From NCBI RefSeq assembly GCF_003412455.1, contig NZ_QTJU01000004.1:417710-481709 (forward strand): 64,000 bases of DNA. Reading direction: 5' to 3'. The notes under the pieces were generated by a model. That model was given only the letters and a program-made list of their open reading frames with translations. It was not told where the DNA came from and made no database searches. This DNA comes from Deminuibacter soli (lineage in GTDB: Bacteria > Bacteroidota > Bacteroidia > Chitinophagales > Chitinophagaceae). Below are positions 28,930 to 38,069 of the stretch, in pieces (the first letter of the stretch is position 1; each line of letters opens with the position of its first letter). The translations under genes were made by a program, and so were the position numbers.

Positions 28930-30081
28930 ATGTTAGCAGAAGAAAGCAAGTCCCGCATTGGTGTGCTCGATGGGTTCAGGTGCATTGCCGTAATCATGGT
29001 AATGCTGGTGCACTATACCTTCAGTTACACCATTCCGCAGCATGAGATGAACCTGTATCCATACGGCGACCGCTATTCCGGGGTTTTGTTGTTCAGGATG
29101 GGTTACACCGGGGTGCAGTTTTTCTTTATTATTTCAGGCTTCGTCATCTTCATGACGCTGGAGCGCTGCCGCTCAATCGGTGAGTTCCTGGTAAAGCGTT
29201 TTATCCGGCTGTTTCCTGCACTGCTGTTCTGTTCCATCGTTACATTCCTGTTTGTGCAATGGATAGATCCTGCCAGGCAGGTGCCTGAATTTCATAACAC
29301 CTGGGCTGATTTTTTTCCTTCCCTGACTTTCTCTGATCTCTGGTTCTGGAACCGTGTTTTCGGGCATAAGGTAGAGTACATTGACATCGTATACTGGACA
29401 CTCACGTTTGAAATAAAATTCTACATCCTCGCATCACTGGTATTCTTCTTCAAAAAAGAAAATTTCTTCAGAAACTGGATGGGATGGACGCTCGTTGTAT
29501 TGCTTATCCACTATGCCTTTAAACTGGTTGCCGCAGTGAAACCATTGCCGCATATGGACCTGGTGAAAAATACCATTGATATTTACCTGTTCCCGGAATA
29601 CATTATCCTGTTTACACTCGGCATTTATTTTTATATGCTGTTTACAGGCCGCAAAATGCACCAGGGCTATACCTGGTTAATGGCTGCATTGGTGGTGGTG
29701 CAAATGACCATGCTCAAATACCAGAATGAAAGAATATTCGTGGCTATATATATCGCGCTGTTTATTGTTTTCCTGTACCGCCCGCAGTGGCTGCGTTTTT
29801 TAAGCACGCCTTTCTTTGCTTTTATCGGCCTGGTCAGTTACCCGCTGTACCTGCTGCATGCGCGTATTGGCGTAATGCTGCTGCATAAGCTGGGGCAGGT
29901 GTCGCAGCCGGGAGATTATGCGGGTTGGTATATTGTACTGGTAATGGGTATTTCCGTTGTACTGGCTTACCTGGTACACCGTTTTGTAGAAAAGCCTTCG
30001 GCAGATTACCTGCGCCGCCTGTTATTGCCAAAGAAAAGTAAGCCTGCGCCTCCGGCAGTACCGCAGCCGCAGGGTATTTAA
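28930..30081 (+). CDS. Acyltransferase family 3 membrane protein (OafA-like)
   Basis: A 383-residue membrane protein with about ten helices that would O-acylate a surface sugar. It starts with the family signature LDGFRCIAVIMVMLVHYTFS, continues with MGYTGVQFFFIISGFVIFMT and KRFIRLFPALLFCSIVTF, all typical of acyltransferase_3. No C-terminal SGNH domain is present. It stands alone about 110 bp after the lipoprotein; the target polysaccharide may be the one built with the genes at 32382-34903 (inference). Confidence 0.92.
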   Translation: MLAEESKSRIGVLDGFRCIAVIMVMLVHYTFSYTIPQHEMNLYPYGDRYSGVLLFRMGYTGVQFFFIISGFVIFMTLERCRSIGEFLVKRFIRLFPALLFCSIVTFLFVQWIDPARQVPEFHNTWADFFPSLTFSDLWFWNRVFGHKVEYIDIVYWTLTFEIKFYILASLVFFFKKENFFRNWMGWTLVVLLIHYAFKLVAAVKPLPHMDLVKNTIDIYLFPEYIILFTLGIYFYMLFTGRKMHQGYTWLMAALVVVQMTMLKYQNERIFVAIYIALFIVFLYRPQWLRFLSTPFFAFIGLVSYPLYLLHARIGVMLLHKLGQVSQPGDYAGWYIVLVMGISVVLAYLVHRFVEKPSADYLRRLLLPKKSKPAPPAVPQPQGI

Positions 30082-30090
30082 TGGCGTTTG

Positions 30091-30396
30091 TTACTCGGTT
30101 TCGGGTGTGCGTTTCCAGATATCGGCATACAATTCGGGATTGCGTTTAAACTGTCCCTGTACGTAAACACAATAAGGTACTACCTGCAAATGCCGGGTGC
30201 GCGCGTAATTCACCATCGCATCCAGCAGCTGTTTGGCCAGGCCTTGTCCCTGGTGATCATCTGCCACCTCGGTATGGTAAATATGCAGTTCCTGGCCTTT
30301 TACCGCCACTACCATTTCTGCAATGTGGTGGCCATGCTCTTCTATCTTAAACGCGCCTTTGTGCGCCTCGTTCAGCTGTAATATTACTTCCGGCAT
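30091..30396 (-). CDS. Small GNAT N-acetyltransferase-like protein
   Basis: A 101-residue protein of the short GNAT type (YidJ/NATD1-like). The acetyl-CoA-binding stretch is VADDHQGQGLAKQLLDAMVN, followed by YARTRHLQVVPYCVYVQGQF. Its length is normal for this group, whose substrates are not known. It is convergent with the acyltransferase, whose stop is 9 bp away. Confidence 0.88.
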   Translation of the reverse strand: MPEVILQLNEAHKGAFKIEEHGHHIAEMVVAVKGQELHIYHTEVADDHQGQGLAKQLLDAMVNYARTRHLQVVPYCVYVQGQFKRNPELYADIWKRTPETE

Positions 30397-30566
30397 ATAA
30401 TCGGTTGTGGTGAATCAATAAAATGCCGGTAATGATACAGCTTTTCCTGGTTCTGTAAAGTGTAAATCGTGTCATTTATTGTATAAAAGCTGCTGGTATA
30501 CTGCCTGCTGCCTTGCCGCTGCAACAAAATAAACTGCGTACTGTTTCACAATTCAAATAGTTACCT

Positions 30567-32291
30567 ATGTCGAAAACAATAGCAGAACGGCTGGTAGAAA
30601 TATTGGAACAGCAGGGGGTGCGGCGCGTGCATGGCGTGGTGGGCGATTCGCTCAACGCCATTACAGAAGAAATACGCAAATCAAAAACAATTGAATGGAT
30701 TCATTACCGGCATGAAGAAGCCGCTGCTTTTGCTGCAGGAGCCGAAGCGCAACTGACCGGGCAGCTGGCTGTTTGTGCAGGCAGCTGCGGTCCGGGTAAC
30801 CTGCACCTGATTAATGGTTTGTACGATTGTCACCGCAGCATGGCGCCTGTGCTGGCTATTGCAGCACATATTCCCAGCAGTGAAATTGGTACAGGCTATT
30901 TCCAGGAAACACATCCTGAACTGTTGTTTCGTGAATGCAGCCATTATTGCGAAATCATCTCCTCTGCCAGGCAAATGCCCCGTGTGCTGAACATTGCCAT
31001 ACAACACGCGGTAGGACTGGGCGGCGTGTCGGTAATCGGGCTGTCGGGCGATGTGGCCATGGAAAAAGTAGATGATACAGACTGGGCGCCACAGCCGTTT
31101 CAGCAACGCCTGCATATACGCCCCAACGATGAAGACCTGCACCGGCTGGCCAACCTCATTAACAGTTCGGCCAAAATAACCCTGCTTTGCGGCAGTGGCT
31201 GTGCGGGTGCACACCCTGAACTGCTATTGCTGGGTGAAAGAATACAATCGCCCATGGTGCATGCATTGCGCGGCAAAGAACACGTGGAATACAACAATCC
31301 TTTTGATGTGGGCATGACGGGGCTGATCGGTTTTGCATCCGGGTACTATGCCATGGAAGAAAGTGATGTGCTGGTGATGCTGGGCACTGATTTTCCGTAC
31401 AAGGATTTCTTTCCCTCGAAAGCTAAAATAGTACAGATAGACATTCGCCCCGAGCGATTGGGCCGCCGCTGCAAGCTGCATATGGGTTTGCTGGGTGATG
31501 TGCGCGAAACATTGATTGCACTGCTGCCTTTGCTGGAGCAGAAAAGCGAAGGTGAGCACCTGGGTAAATGCCAGAACCGTTATGAGAAAAGCCGCAAGGC
31601 GCTTGATGCGCATGCCAGCGGGGAAGCAGGCAGTACGCCCATTCATCCCGAATACCTCACTAAACTGATCAGTGATGCGGCTGCAGAAGATGCCATCTTC
31701 ACGGTAGATGTGGGCGCACCAACAGTATGGGCCGCACGTTACCTGCGTATGACGGCAGAACGCCGCTTGCTGGGTTCGTTTAACCACGGTTCTATGGCAT
31801 CGGCCATGCCGCAATCGATCGGTGCACAGCTTACGTATCCTGCGCGGCAGGTAATTTCCCTGTCCGGCGATGGTGGTTTTGCCATGATGCTGGGCGACTG
31901 GTTAACCATCCGGCAATACAACCTGCCTGTTAAAATAGTGGTGTACAACAACAGCTCGCTGGGGTTTGTGGCCATGGAAATGAAAGTGGTGGGGCTTCAG
32001 CCCTTTGGTACGGATTTGAACAATCCTGATTTTGCGCAGGTGGCCAATGCCATGGGTATGCTGGGCATTCGTGTTGAAAAGCCGGAAGAAATACAGCCTG
32101 CACTGGAACGGGCGCTTGCGCACAATGGTCCTGCATTGATAGATGTGGTGGTGAACCCCGCAGAATTATCGTTGCCGCCGAAAATAAAATTCGAGCAGGC
32201 CAAAGGTTTCAGCATGTACATGTTAAAACAGGTGCTGGCTGGCGAAGGCAGCGAAGTATGGCAAACCATACAAACCAATTTTCTGAAATAA
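30567..32291 (+). CDS. poxB: Thiamine-diphosphate-dependent pyruvate oxidase (PoxB-like)
   Basis: A 574-residue peripheral membrane flavoenzyme family member that decarboxylates pyruvate to acetate and CO2 and hands electrons to quinone. The three domains are visible: the N-terminal pyrimidine-binding part (VHGVVGDSLNAI, HEEAAAFAAGAEAQLTG with the catalytic Glu), the central FAD/Rossmann part (LLCGSGCAGAHPEL), and the C-terminal diphosphate-binding part (SGDGGFAMMLGDWL, then NNSSLGFVAMEM). The length fits E. coli PoxB. Acetolactate synthase is a less likely alternative. A strong terminator follows at once. Confidence 0.88.
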   Translation: MSKTIAERLVEILEQQGVRRVHGVVGDSLNAITEEIRKSKTIEWIHYRHEEAAAFAAGAEAQLTGQLAVCAGSCGPGNLHLINGLYDCHRSMAPVLAIAAHIPSSEIGTGYFQETHPELLFRECSHYCEIISSARQMPRVLNIAIQHAVGLGGVSVIGLSGDVAMEKVDDTDWAPQPFQQRLHIRPNDEDLHRLANLINSSAKITLLCGSGCAGAHPELLLLGERIQSPMVHALRGKEHVEYNNPFDVGMTGLIGFASGYYAMEESDVLVMLGTDFPYKDFFPSKAKIVQIDIRPERLGRRCKLHMGLLGDVRETLIALLPLLEQKSEGEHLGKCQNRYEKSRKALDAHASGEAGSTPIHPEYLTKLISDAAAEDAIFTVDVGAPTVWAARYLRMTAERRLLGSFNHGSMASAMPQSIGAQLTYPARQVISLSGDGGFAMMLGDWLTIRQYNLPVKIVVYNNSSLGFVAMEMKVVGLQPFGTDLNNPDFAQVANAMGMLGIRVEKPEEIQPALERALAHNGPALIDVVVNPAELSLPPKIKFEQAKGFSMYMLKQVLAGEGSEVWQTIQTNFLK

Positions 32292-32328
32292 AAAAAGACC
32301 GTCCCGGCTCAGCCGGGACGGTCTTTTT
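32292..32328 (+). terminator. Rho-independent terminator after poxB
   Basis: A perfect long stem (AAAAAGACCGTCCCGGCT against its complement) with a minimal loop and flanking A and T tracts lies directly after the poxB stop. It can work in both directions, which suits the convergent pyruvyltransferase gene. Confidence 0.93.
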
Positions 32329-32340
32329 AGTAACGTAATA

Positions 32341-32380
32341 ACAATGAAACAATGAAACAATTGAACAATTGAAACAGCTG
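32341..32380. repeat. Octamer array ACAATGAA / ACAATTGA
   Basis: ACAATGAA twice and ACAATTGA twice in exact 8-bp tandem, followed by AACAGCTG, start 12 bp after the poxB terminator. The same words at 55281 also start 13 bp after a terminator. Confidence 0.82.
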
Positions 32381-32381
32381 T

Positions 32382-33437
32382 TTACACTGCCGGCTGCGTG
32401 TTCAGTTTGCTGTTACCCTGCAGGTTATCGGTTTGCTGTTTGCTTACGCTGCCGAGGAACACTGATTTTTCGAAATCTTTCATCCAGGTATTGTAGAAGC
32501 CGCTGTTTTTACCGTAAGAGTTATCCAGCATATACACCTGTTTGTTGAGCAATACAGAAAGAATATAGCCATGCAAACGGGTAGTGTAAATGGTATCGTA
32601 ACGGTTAATGAATTTGATGCCGTTGCTGATATAATTGGTTCTTGCGTCCCTGCGTTTCATGCCGTGGCGGGGATCGATCAGCTGGTTAATCACCGGTACT
32701 TTGATCAGTCTTTTGCTTATTTTAATATCCAGCGAATTAATCGTGTTTTCAATGGCTTCGCTGAGGCGTGACTGGTTGTAACGCGGCCAGTCGCGTATTT
32801 CCAGCTGTTTCTGTTTGTCTTCTTTAAACAACAGGTTGTCGATATCGAGTTTTTGCTGCAGTTCTTTGTCGTTACGCTCCAGCAGCAATACCTTGTTGGT
32901 AGGCTGTGTTTGGATATGCTCTGTTAAATCGAGACAGAAAGCCATATCCGGCAGCATGATGATATTGTTCTTGTGGAAATATTTCTTAAGTATTTCGTAG
33001 GTAACCGCATCCCTGGCACAAACGGTAAGGTTGGGGTGCTGGTTAAACACGGCAGCATCTTTCTTCAGTATCTCCACATCTTTGTAATAAACAGTTTGCG
33101 GAAACACCACAATCTTCGACTGTTTGAAATTGCTGATGATTTTGAGCCTGAACTCCTGGTGGTGACGCCAGATATCGCCGAAGTTACCGCCGCCCTGCAG
33201 CAGGATGGTGTTGCTGGTGGGAATGTCTTTCAGCTGGCAGTAAATCCAGTTGGCAGAGTAAGACATATTGTAAGGCAATCTTTTCAGGAAAGCCAGTTCG
33301 CCGCCCCAGATCAGGTGGTCGCCAATATTTTTATAATCAGGAATATCCAGTAAACTGTAATCTGACTGAATTAACGGATCGAGTGAAGTGTAAATAAGTG
33401 ATCTTAATTTGTTCAGATTTGATTCGTTACTGTTCAT
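32382..33437 (-). CDS. Polysaccharide pyruvyltransferase family protein
   Basis: A protein of about 351 residues that would add pyruvate ketals to sugars of a cell-surface polysaccharide. Family marks are DYKNIGDHLIWGGELAFLK, ILLQGGGNFGDIWRHHQEFR, VVFPQTVYYKD and, near the end, TTRLHGYILSVLLNKQVYMLD. An ATG at 33458 is an equally possible start. Upstream in-frame codons to 33587 overlap the flippase gene and are not typical. It lies just after the flippase, on the same strand, so the two work on one polysaccharide. Confidence 0.9.
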   Translation of the reverse strand: MNSNESNLNKLRSLIYTSLDPLIQSDYSLLDIPDYKNIGDHLIWGGELAFLKRLPYNMSYSANWIYCQLKDIPTSNTILLQGGGNFGDIWRHHQEFRLKIISNFKQSKIVVFPQTVYYKDVEILKKDAAVFNQHPNLTVCARDAVTYEILKKYFHKNNIIMLPDMAFCLDLTEHIQTQPTNKVLLLERNDKELQQKLDIDNLLFKEDKQKQLEIRDWPRYNQSRLSEAIENTINSLDIKISKRLIKVPVINQLIDPRHGMKRRDARTNYISNGIKFINRYDTIYTTRLHGYILSVLLNKQVYMLDNSYGKNSGFYNTWMKDFEKSVFLGSVSKQQTDNLQGNSKLNTQPAV

Positions 33438-33469
33438 ATGCGTGGGTTTTGAATGCATTGTTGGTATAG

Positions 33470-34903
33470 TTATGATCGGCTGTGTTTGGGAATAAAAGAT
33501 GCAAATGATTTTTGCACAAAACCATACAGGTATTGCAGCAGCGACTTGTTGGCAATAAAAAGCGTGGCTACCGCAATCAGTATGCAAAGCACATCTGTAT
33601 AAAGGTTATTGAGCGTTACCAGGTACATAACGGCGAATGTAACACCGAGCATGACGGCCAGGTTGGTATAGTTTATTTTCAGTTTAACAAACGCGCGCGT
33701 TTGCCTGATACGTAATACCCATATTATCACAAAGCCAACACAGGTACCAATACAGGGTGCGTACAGGCCAATATACCGAACGCTCAGGTAAGAGATAGCC
33801 ACGTTGATAATACTGCCATACACAGTCGTAGTGAACAATCCTTTTGTTTTTTTGGAACCCAGGTAACCTACGCCGAGAAAAGCAGAGAACGAGGCGAATG
33901 CCACGCTGAGATACAAAATGGGCATATAATACCACGAATTAAAAAATGCGGGGCTGGCCACCAGTTTAACCACGTATTTGGAAACTGCGGTAAGGGCAAT
34001 GACTAATGTAAATTCGAGGGTAAGGAATACATTGAAGATTTTGGAATAAAACGCATCTTTTTCCTCGCTGTCGTGAATGGCAATTGCCTGATCTTGCCAG
34101 GCCAGCATAAAAATAGAGTTCACGATCAGGATAATGGAAGGGAAGCGGTTTGACAGGGCGAAAATACCATTGGCATCTACACCCAGTGCAAACAATATAA
34201 TAAACCGGTTTACCTCGTTGATGAGCCACCAGCTGATGGTATTGGGAATAAGCGGCCATGCATAGGCCATCATGCTTTTAATTTCCTTTTTGCTGATGGT
34301 ATTGAACCGGATGTATTGGTGAATTTTGCTCCGGTTAGCCAGTATTACAATGGCCACCAGGGTAGAGATGATGGTAGCATACAGGATACCATCGAGGCGC
34401 ATTTTAAGCACCACCACGAAAACCACGTTGGATACCAGGATAAAGAAGGTAAGGCTAAAACCGATAAATGAATACAGCTTGTTTAAGCCCAATCCACGCG
34501 CCGTTTGCTGTAAATAACCCAGCAATCCGTTCAGGAACAGGATAATGGCAAATTCGGTGGCATAAGGCACTTTGTAAAACAGCTGTGTAATAGCAAAAAG
34601 CAGGGTAAATGCGATATTGTTCACCAGGAATACCAGCAGGCTGTTGGAGATGGCAGTGCTTTGGCGGTTATGGTCATTGTCTTTCACATCAAGCAGCCAG
34701 CGGTAAGCTGATTCTGCCATTTGTATGCTGATGAATGGCGCCAGCAGTGTTACGGTAGTGAGCAACAGGTCGTAGGTGCCGAGATCGGCCTTATTCAGGT
34801 AGAACGTATACAAAGGCACCATCAAAAAAGAAAGAAGTTTGGCGCCCAGGTTACCTACCGTATAAATCAATGCATTCTTTAACAGCTTTCCGGATTGGCT
34901 CAT
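33470..34903 (-). CDS. Wzx-like polysaccharide flippase (MOP superfamily)
   Basis: A 477-residue membrane protein with about fourteen helices that flips lipid-linked oligosaccharides across the inner membrane. The start LLKNALIYTVGNLGAKLLSF and the MVPLYTFYLNKADLGTYDLL segment are typical of Wzx/RfbX flippases. I chose the ATG at 34903 because this segment then starts near residue 6; codons up to 35005 look like non-coding DNA. It forms a two-gene unit with the pyruvyltransferase. No glycosyltransferases are in the immediate area, so the rest of the pathway must lie elsewhere. Confidence 0.9.
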   Translation of the reverse strand: MSQSGKLLKNALIYTVGNLGAKLLSFLMVPLYTFYLNKADLGTYDLLLTTVTLLAPFISIQMAESAYRWLLDVKDNDHNRQSTAISNSLLVFLVNNIAFTLLFAITQLFYKVPYATEFAIILFLNGLLGYLQQTARGLGLNKLYSFIGFSLTFFILVSNVVFVVVLKMRLDGILYATIISTLVAIVILANRSKIHQYIRFNTISKKEIKSMMAYAWPLIPNTISWWLINEVNRFIILFALGVDANGIFALSNRFPSIILIVNSIFMLAWQDQAIAIHDSEEKDAFYSKIFNVFLTLEFTLVIALTAVSKYVVKLVASPAFFNSWYYMPILYLSVAFASFSAFLGVGYLGSKKTKGLFTTTVYGSIINVAISYLSVRYIGLYAPCIGTCVGFVIIWVLRIRQTRAFVKLKINYTNLAVMLGVTFAVMYLVTLNNLYTDVLCILIAVATLFIANKSLLQYLYGFVQKSFASFIPKHSRS

Positions 34904-35471
34904 GGTTTTATAGTCAATTGGTAAACAACTTTTTCCGGGGTTTGGGTTGGGCAAAACATCGTACACGCACAACTGAAAACAGGCAGTACGTTCGGCGGCA
35001 AACAATCAATCAGGCTAGGAAACATCTTTCTGCCGGCAGGTCCGGCTTGTTTTTCAAAGACGGTCTTCCGGTGTTTTAAGTATAGTAGAAAGCTGTGGTT
35101 ACGTTCTTCGGTAAACACGAAAGGATATTGGTATTTTCATGTTCAGCATTTCTAACAGGTCATCATCAGGGGATGATCGAGCTTTAAATTTACTGTAAAA
35201 TTTTGAAAGCGAATCACGACCGTAAATTAAAGAGATATACCCGGATTAATAAATATTGAATTAAAATATATATTAATTGATGAGACCTGCCTCATTGTAC
35301 AAATTGCGTGCCGCTAATAACTTGCTGCATTAACCTGTTATTTCCCGCGCCCGCTTCGCCTGGCCGGCATGTTCATTTCCGGGAGGCAAAATGAATGTTC
35401 TGAACAGAGGTGTATCAGATGGGATTGTTTAATTTGAAGAAGACCTATGGCGAGCTAAAATAGGGCTGCTT
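34904..35471. other. 568-bp divergent intergenic region
   Basis: This gap separates the leftward flippase operon from the rightward repeat-protein gene and should hold both promoters. A strongly AT-rich block lies at about 35214-35285. No exact TAnnTTTG element, gene or repeat was identified. Confidence 0.6.
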
Positions 35472-37457
35472 ATGCGAATTTTTTCCCTGTACTTTTTCTG
35501 TCTTACAGCTTTCGTTTTCCTGAATCTCACCGTGCTGCACGCGCAACTGAAATTGGGAACCAATCCGGTATCCATTCATAAATCGTCTGTGCTGGAGCTG
35601 GAAAGCAGCAACCAGGGCCTTTTGCTGTCCCGCATTGCCGATACTACGCTGGCGCCACTCACTACCGCGCCGGACGGGATGATTATTTACCTCACGGCTG
35701 ATAACAGTCTGCGCCTGCGCAAGGCCGGTCACTGGCAAAAAATTGCCGACGGGTTAAATTTCTGGGAGCTGGCAGGGGCTGCCGGGGGCGATCTTACGGG
35801 TACTTATCCCAACCCCACCATTAAACCGGGCGCTGTAACCTACGCCAAAATACAGGATGTATCTGCCAACGGCAGGCTGTTGGGGCGTTATACCACCGGA
35901 GCAGGCACTATGCAGGAAATTATGCTGGGTGCAGGTTTGGCGCTGAACAATACCACCGGTCAGCTCACAGCTTCGGGCCTGGGCGGTACGGTAACCAGTG
36001 TGGGTAGCGGGTATGGCTTACTGGGCGGGCCTATTACCACCACCGGTACGCTGCTGGTTGATTCAGCAACCTTGTCGGCTTACTACCTGCGCAGGAAAGA
36101 CAGTACTGCAGCTTATGTAACACCTTATTTTCTCATTAATAATTACGCCACCATTGCGGGTTTGAATACGAAGGTCAACATTGCCGACACCGCAGCCATG
36201 CTAGGCAACTACGTACGCGTACAACGTTTCCTGGATAGTTTAACAGCACACCGAACCACCCTTGCCACCAAAGTAAACATCGCTGATACAGCCGCCATGT
36301 TAACAAACTATGTGCGTGCCCAACGACTTGCCGATACCTCCACCACTTTGCGCGCCCTCATCGCAACCAAGGGTGGGGGTACGGTAACCAGCGTGGGCAG
36401 CGGTTATGGTTTAACCGGCGGGCCTATTACAACAACTGGTACGTTGATCGTAGATTCTGCTGCATTGTCGTCTTATTATTTGCGTCGGAGGGACAGTGCT
36501 GTGAATTATGTAACACCTTATTTTCTCGGCAGCAATTACGCTACGCTAACCAATCTCGCTGCAAAAGTAAATATTGCGGATACCGCAGCCATGCTAAGTA
36601 ACTACATGCGTGTGCAGCGTTTCATGGATAGCTTAACGGCACACCGCGCCACGCTTGCTACCAAAGTAAATAGCTCTGATACAGCCGCCATGTTAACAAA
36701 CTATGTGCGTGCCCAACGACTTGCCGATACCTCCACCTCATTGCGCGCCCTCATCGCAACCAAGGGTGGGGGTTCGGTAACCAGCGTGGGCAGCGGTTAT
36801 GGTTTAACCGGCGGCCCGGTAACAACTACCGGTACTATTACAGCGGATACCTCCGCCACAGCTTTATCGGGTTATTACCTGCGCCGCAAAGACAGTGTGG
36901 TGAACTACGTAACACCCACCTCGCTGCACAACGGCTACTGGGCGCTGGGCGGCAATAGTGTGAGCAGTACGCAGAACTTGGGTACCACAACTGCATTTGA
37001 CCTGCCTTTTATTACCGGCAACACGGAGCAAATGCGCCTTACCAGCGGCGGTTCTTTAGGTATAGGCACTACGGCGCCTGCTGCCAAACTGGATGTGCGC
37101 GGAACATTTAAATTAGGTACAAATGGATCTGTTTTAAGCAATATCATAAAAGGTACCTATACTACAACAGCAGCTATTTCTATACCTGGTGGTGGTGGCT
37201 ATGGCAGCCCGGCTACTGATATTACTTTTCCTGTGACAAATGCCGCAATTGGCTCTGTTGTTTCCGTATCACCAACTGCGGCAATGCCCACCGGTGTATC
37301 TATCGCCTATGCTTATGTTTCGTCAACAGGCAATGTTACTATCCGCCTTGTTAACGCTAGTATGAACACAACCACTTTGTTAGGTATCCTCGTAGGTCAG
37401 CCCCAGCCCCAGACACTCCCTTCCGGTTCTGTTTTTAATGTTGTTGTTACCCAGTAA
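35472..37457 (+). CDS. Secreted protein with 131-residue repeats (fibre/adhesin-like)
   Basis: A 661-residue exported protein; the signal peptide ends near HAQLKLG. The start LKLGTNPVSIHKSSVLELES and GLLLSRIADTTLAPLTTAPDG is typical of Bacteroidota surface proteins of unknown role that also resemble phage tail-fibre proteins. The middle has two near-identical 131-residue units (GTVTSVGSGYGL to the next such motif) plus a partial third, each with KVNIADTAAML and NYVRAQRLADTS. The C-terminal part (LGIGTTAPAAKLDVRG) is the linker often found before an intramolecular chaperone, but no chaperone and no type IX sorting domain is seen. It stands next to the surface-polysaccharide genes. Confidence 0.8.
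   Translation: MRIFSLYFFCLTAFVFLNLTVLHAQLKLGTNPVSIHKSSVLELESSNQGLLLSRIADTTLAPLTTAPDGMIIYLTADNSLRLRKAGHWQKIADGLNFWELAGAAGGDLTGTYPNPTIKPGAVTYAKIQDVSANGRLLGRYTTGAGTMQEIMLGAGLALNNTTGQLTASGLGGTVTSVGSGYGLLGGPITTTGTLLVDSATLSAYYLRRKDSTAAYVTPYFLINNYATIAGLNTKVNIADTAAMLGNYVRVQRFLDSLTAHRTTLATKVNIADTAAMLTNYVRAQRLADTSTTLRALIATKGGGTVTSVGSGYGLTGGPITTTGTLIVDSAALSSYYLRRRDSAVNYVTPYFLGSNYATLTNLAAKVNIADTAAMLSNYMRVQRFMDSLTAHRATLATKVNSSDTAAMLTNYVRAQRLADTSTSLRALIATKGGGSVTSVGSGYGLTGGPVTTTGTITADTSATALSGYYLRRKDSVVNYVTPTSLHNGYWALGGNSVSSTQNLGTTTAFDLPFITGNTEQMRLTSGGSLGIGTTAPAAKLDVRGTFKLGTNGSVLSNIIKGTYTTTAAISIPGGGGYGSPATDITFPVTNAAIGSVVSVSPTAAMPTGVSIAYAYVSSTGNVTIRLVNASMNTTTLLGILVGQPQPQTLPSGSVFNVVVTQ
35989..36900 (+). repeat. 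393-bp tandem repeats inside the secreted protein gene
   Basis: The motif encoding TVTSVGSGYGL recurs at 35989, 36382 and 36775, an exact 393-bp period (131 codons). Between copies two and three long stretches are nearly identical at DNA level (for example around 36289 and 36682), pointing to recent duplication or gene conversion. Confidence 0.88.
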
Positions 37458-37470
37458 AACCCTCCAGCAA

Positions 37471-37569
37471 TTAAACCATCAAGCCATCTATCCATCTTGC
37501 TCAGCTATTTTACCATTTCCTTAAAAAGCTAACCGCTAACCGCTATCAGCTAACCGCTATTCGTTATTT
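37471..37569. repeat. Octamer array followed by heptamer array
   Basis: TTAAACCATC at 37471 opens an 8-bp period series (ACCATCAA, GCCATCTA, TCCATCTT). A separate 7-bp series at 37528-37569 uses GCTAACC three times with variants GCTATCA, GCTATTC and GTTATTT. The two lie in one 133-bp gap between genes. Confidence 0.82.
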
Positions 37570-37590
37570 TCATCTTCGAAACCATGTTAT

Positions 37591-38028
37591 ATGAAAAACA
37601 AAACGTTTGCAGGTATTGTCTTTTTGTTATTACTCTCCGGTATGGCCATGGCCCAGTCGAAAGACGAAACGGCCGTTGCAGCAGCTGTTGAATCGCTGCG
37701 CAAGGCCATGATCGATCCAACCAAAGCCAACCTGGATCAGCTAACAGCGCCTGCCTTAAGTTATGGCCATTCCAGCGGCAAAGTGCAGGGCAAAGCAGCT
37801 TTTGAAGAAGCGTTGCTGAACGGCTCGTCTGACTTTGTGAGCATTGACCTTACTGACCAAACCATTTCGGTAACCGGCAATACTGCCATTGTGCGCCATA
37901 CCCTGAGTGCGCAAACCAATGATGGCGGCAAGCCCGGCGCGGTAAAAATCGGCATACTGCTGGTATGGGTGAAGCAGCAGGGCAGCTGGAAACTGCTGGC
38001 AAGGCAGGCGGTAAAACTGCCGCAATAG
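37591..38028 (+). CDS. Secreted NTF2-like (DUF4440-type) protein
   Basis: A 145-residue exported protein with a signal peptide ending at AMAQ. The remainder has the SnoaL/NTF2-like fold pattern: an N-terminal helix (VAAAVESLRKAMIDPTKANL), LSYGHSSGKVQGKAAFEEAL, and strands ending in VWVKQQGSWKLLARQAVKLP. Such proteins bind or convert small molecules, but no substrate can be read here. It ends 41 bp before the ABC-F gene. Confidence 0.88.
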   Translation: MKNKTFAGIVFLLLLSGMAMAQSKDETAVAAAVESLRKAMIDPTKANLDQLTAPALSYGHSSGKVQGKAAFEEALLNGSSDFVSIDLTDQTISVTGNTAIVRHTLSAQTNDGGKPGAVKIGILLVWVKQQGSWKLLARQAVKLPQ

Positions 38029-38057
38029 CTGCTGAACGCAGCTCGCCCAACAAATGC

Positions 38058-38065
38058 TATCTTTG
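38058..38065 (+). promoter_or_regulatory. TAnnTTTG promoter element very close to the ABC-F start
   Basis: TATCTTTG matches the Bacteroidota -7 consensus exactly and lies only 4 bp before the chosen ATG at 38070. No TTG stands at the expected -33 spacing. If used, the message would be leaderless or nearly so. Confidence 0.42.
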
Positions 38066-38069
38066 CGCC

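Noticed and set aside
34904..35005. Upstream extension of the flippase gene
   Set aside because: The codons do not fit the family start; the ATG at 34903 gives the normal N-terminus.
35472..37457. Type IX secretion sorting domain or peptidase-type chaperone in the repeat protein
   Set aside because: The C-terminus ends in a short beta segment without the sorting-domain or chaperone pattern.
37471..37569. Short tandem arrays considered as a CRISPR array
   Set aside because: Units are 7-8 bp without spacers of regular length, and no cas gene is in the window.
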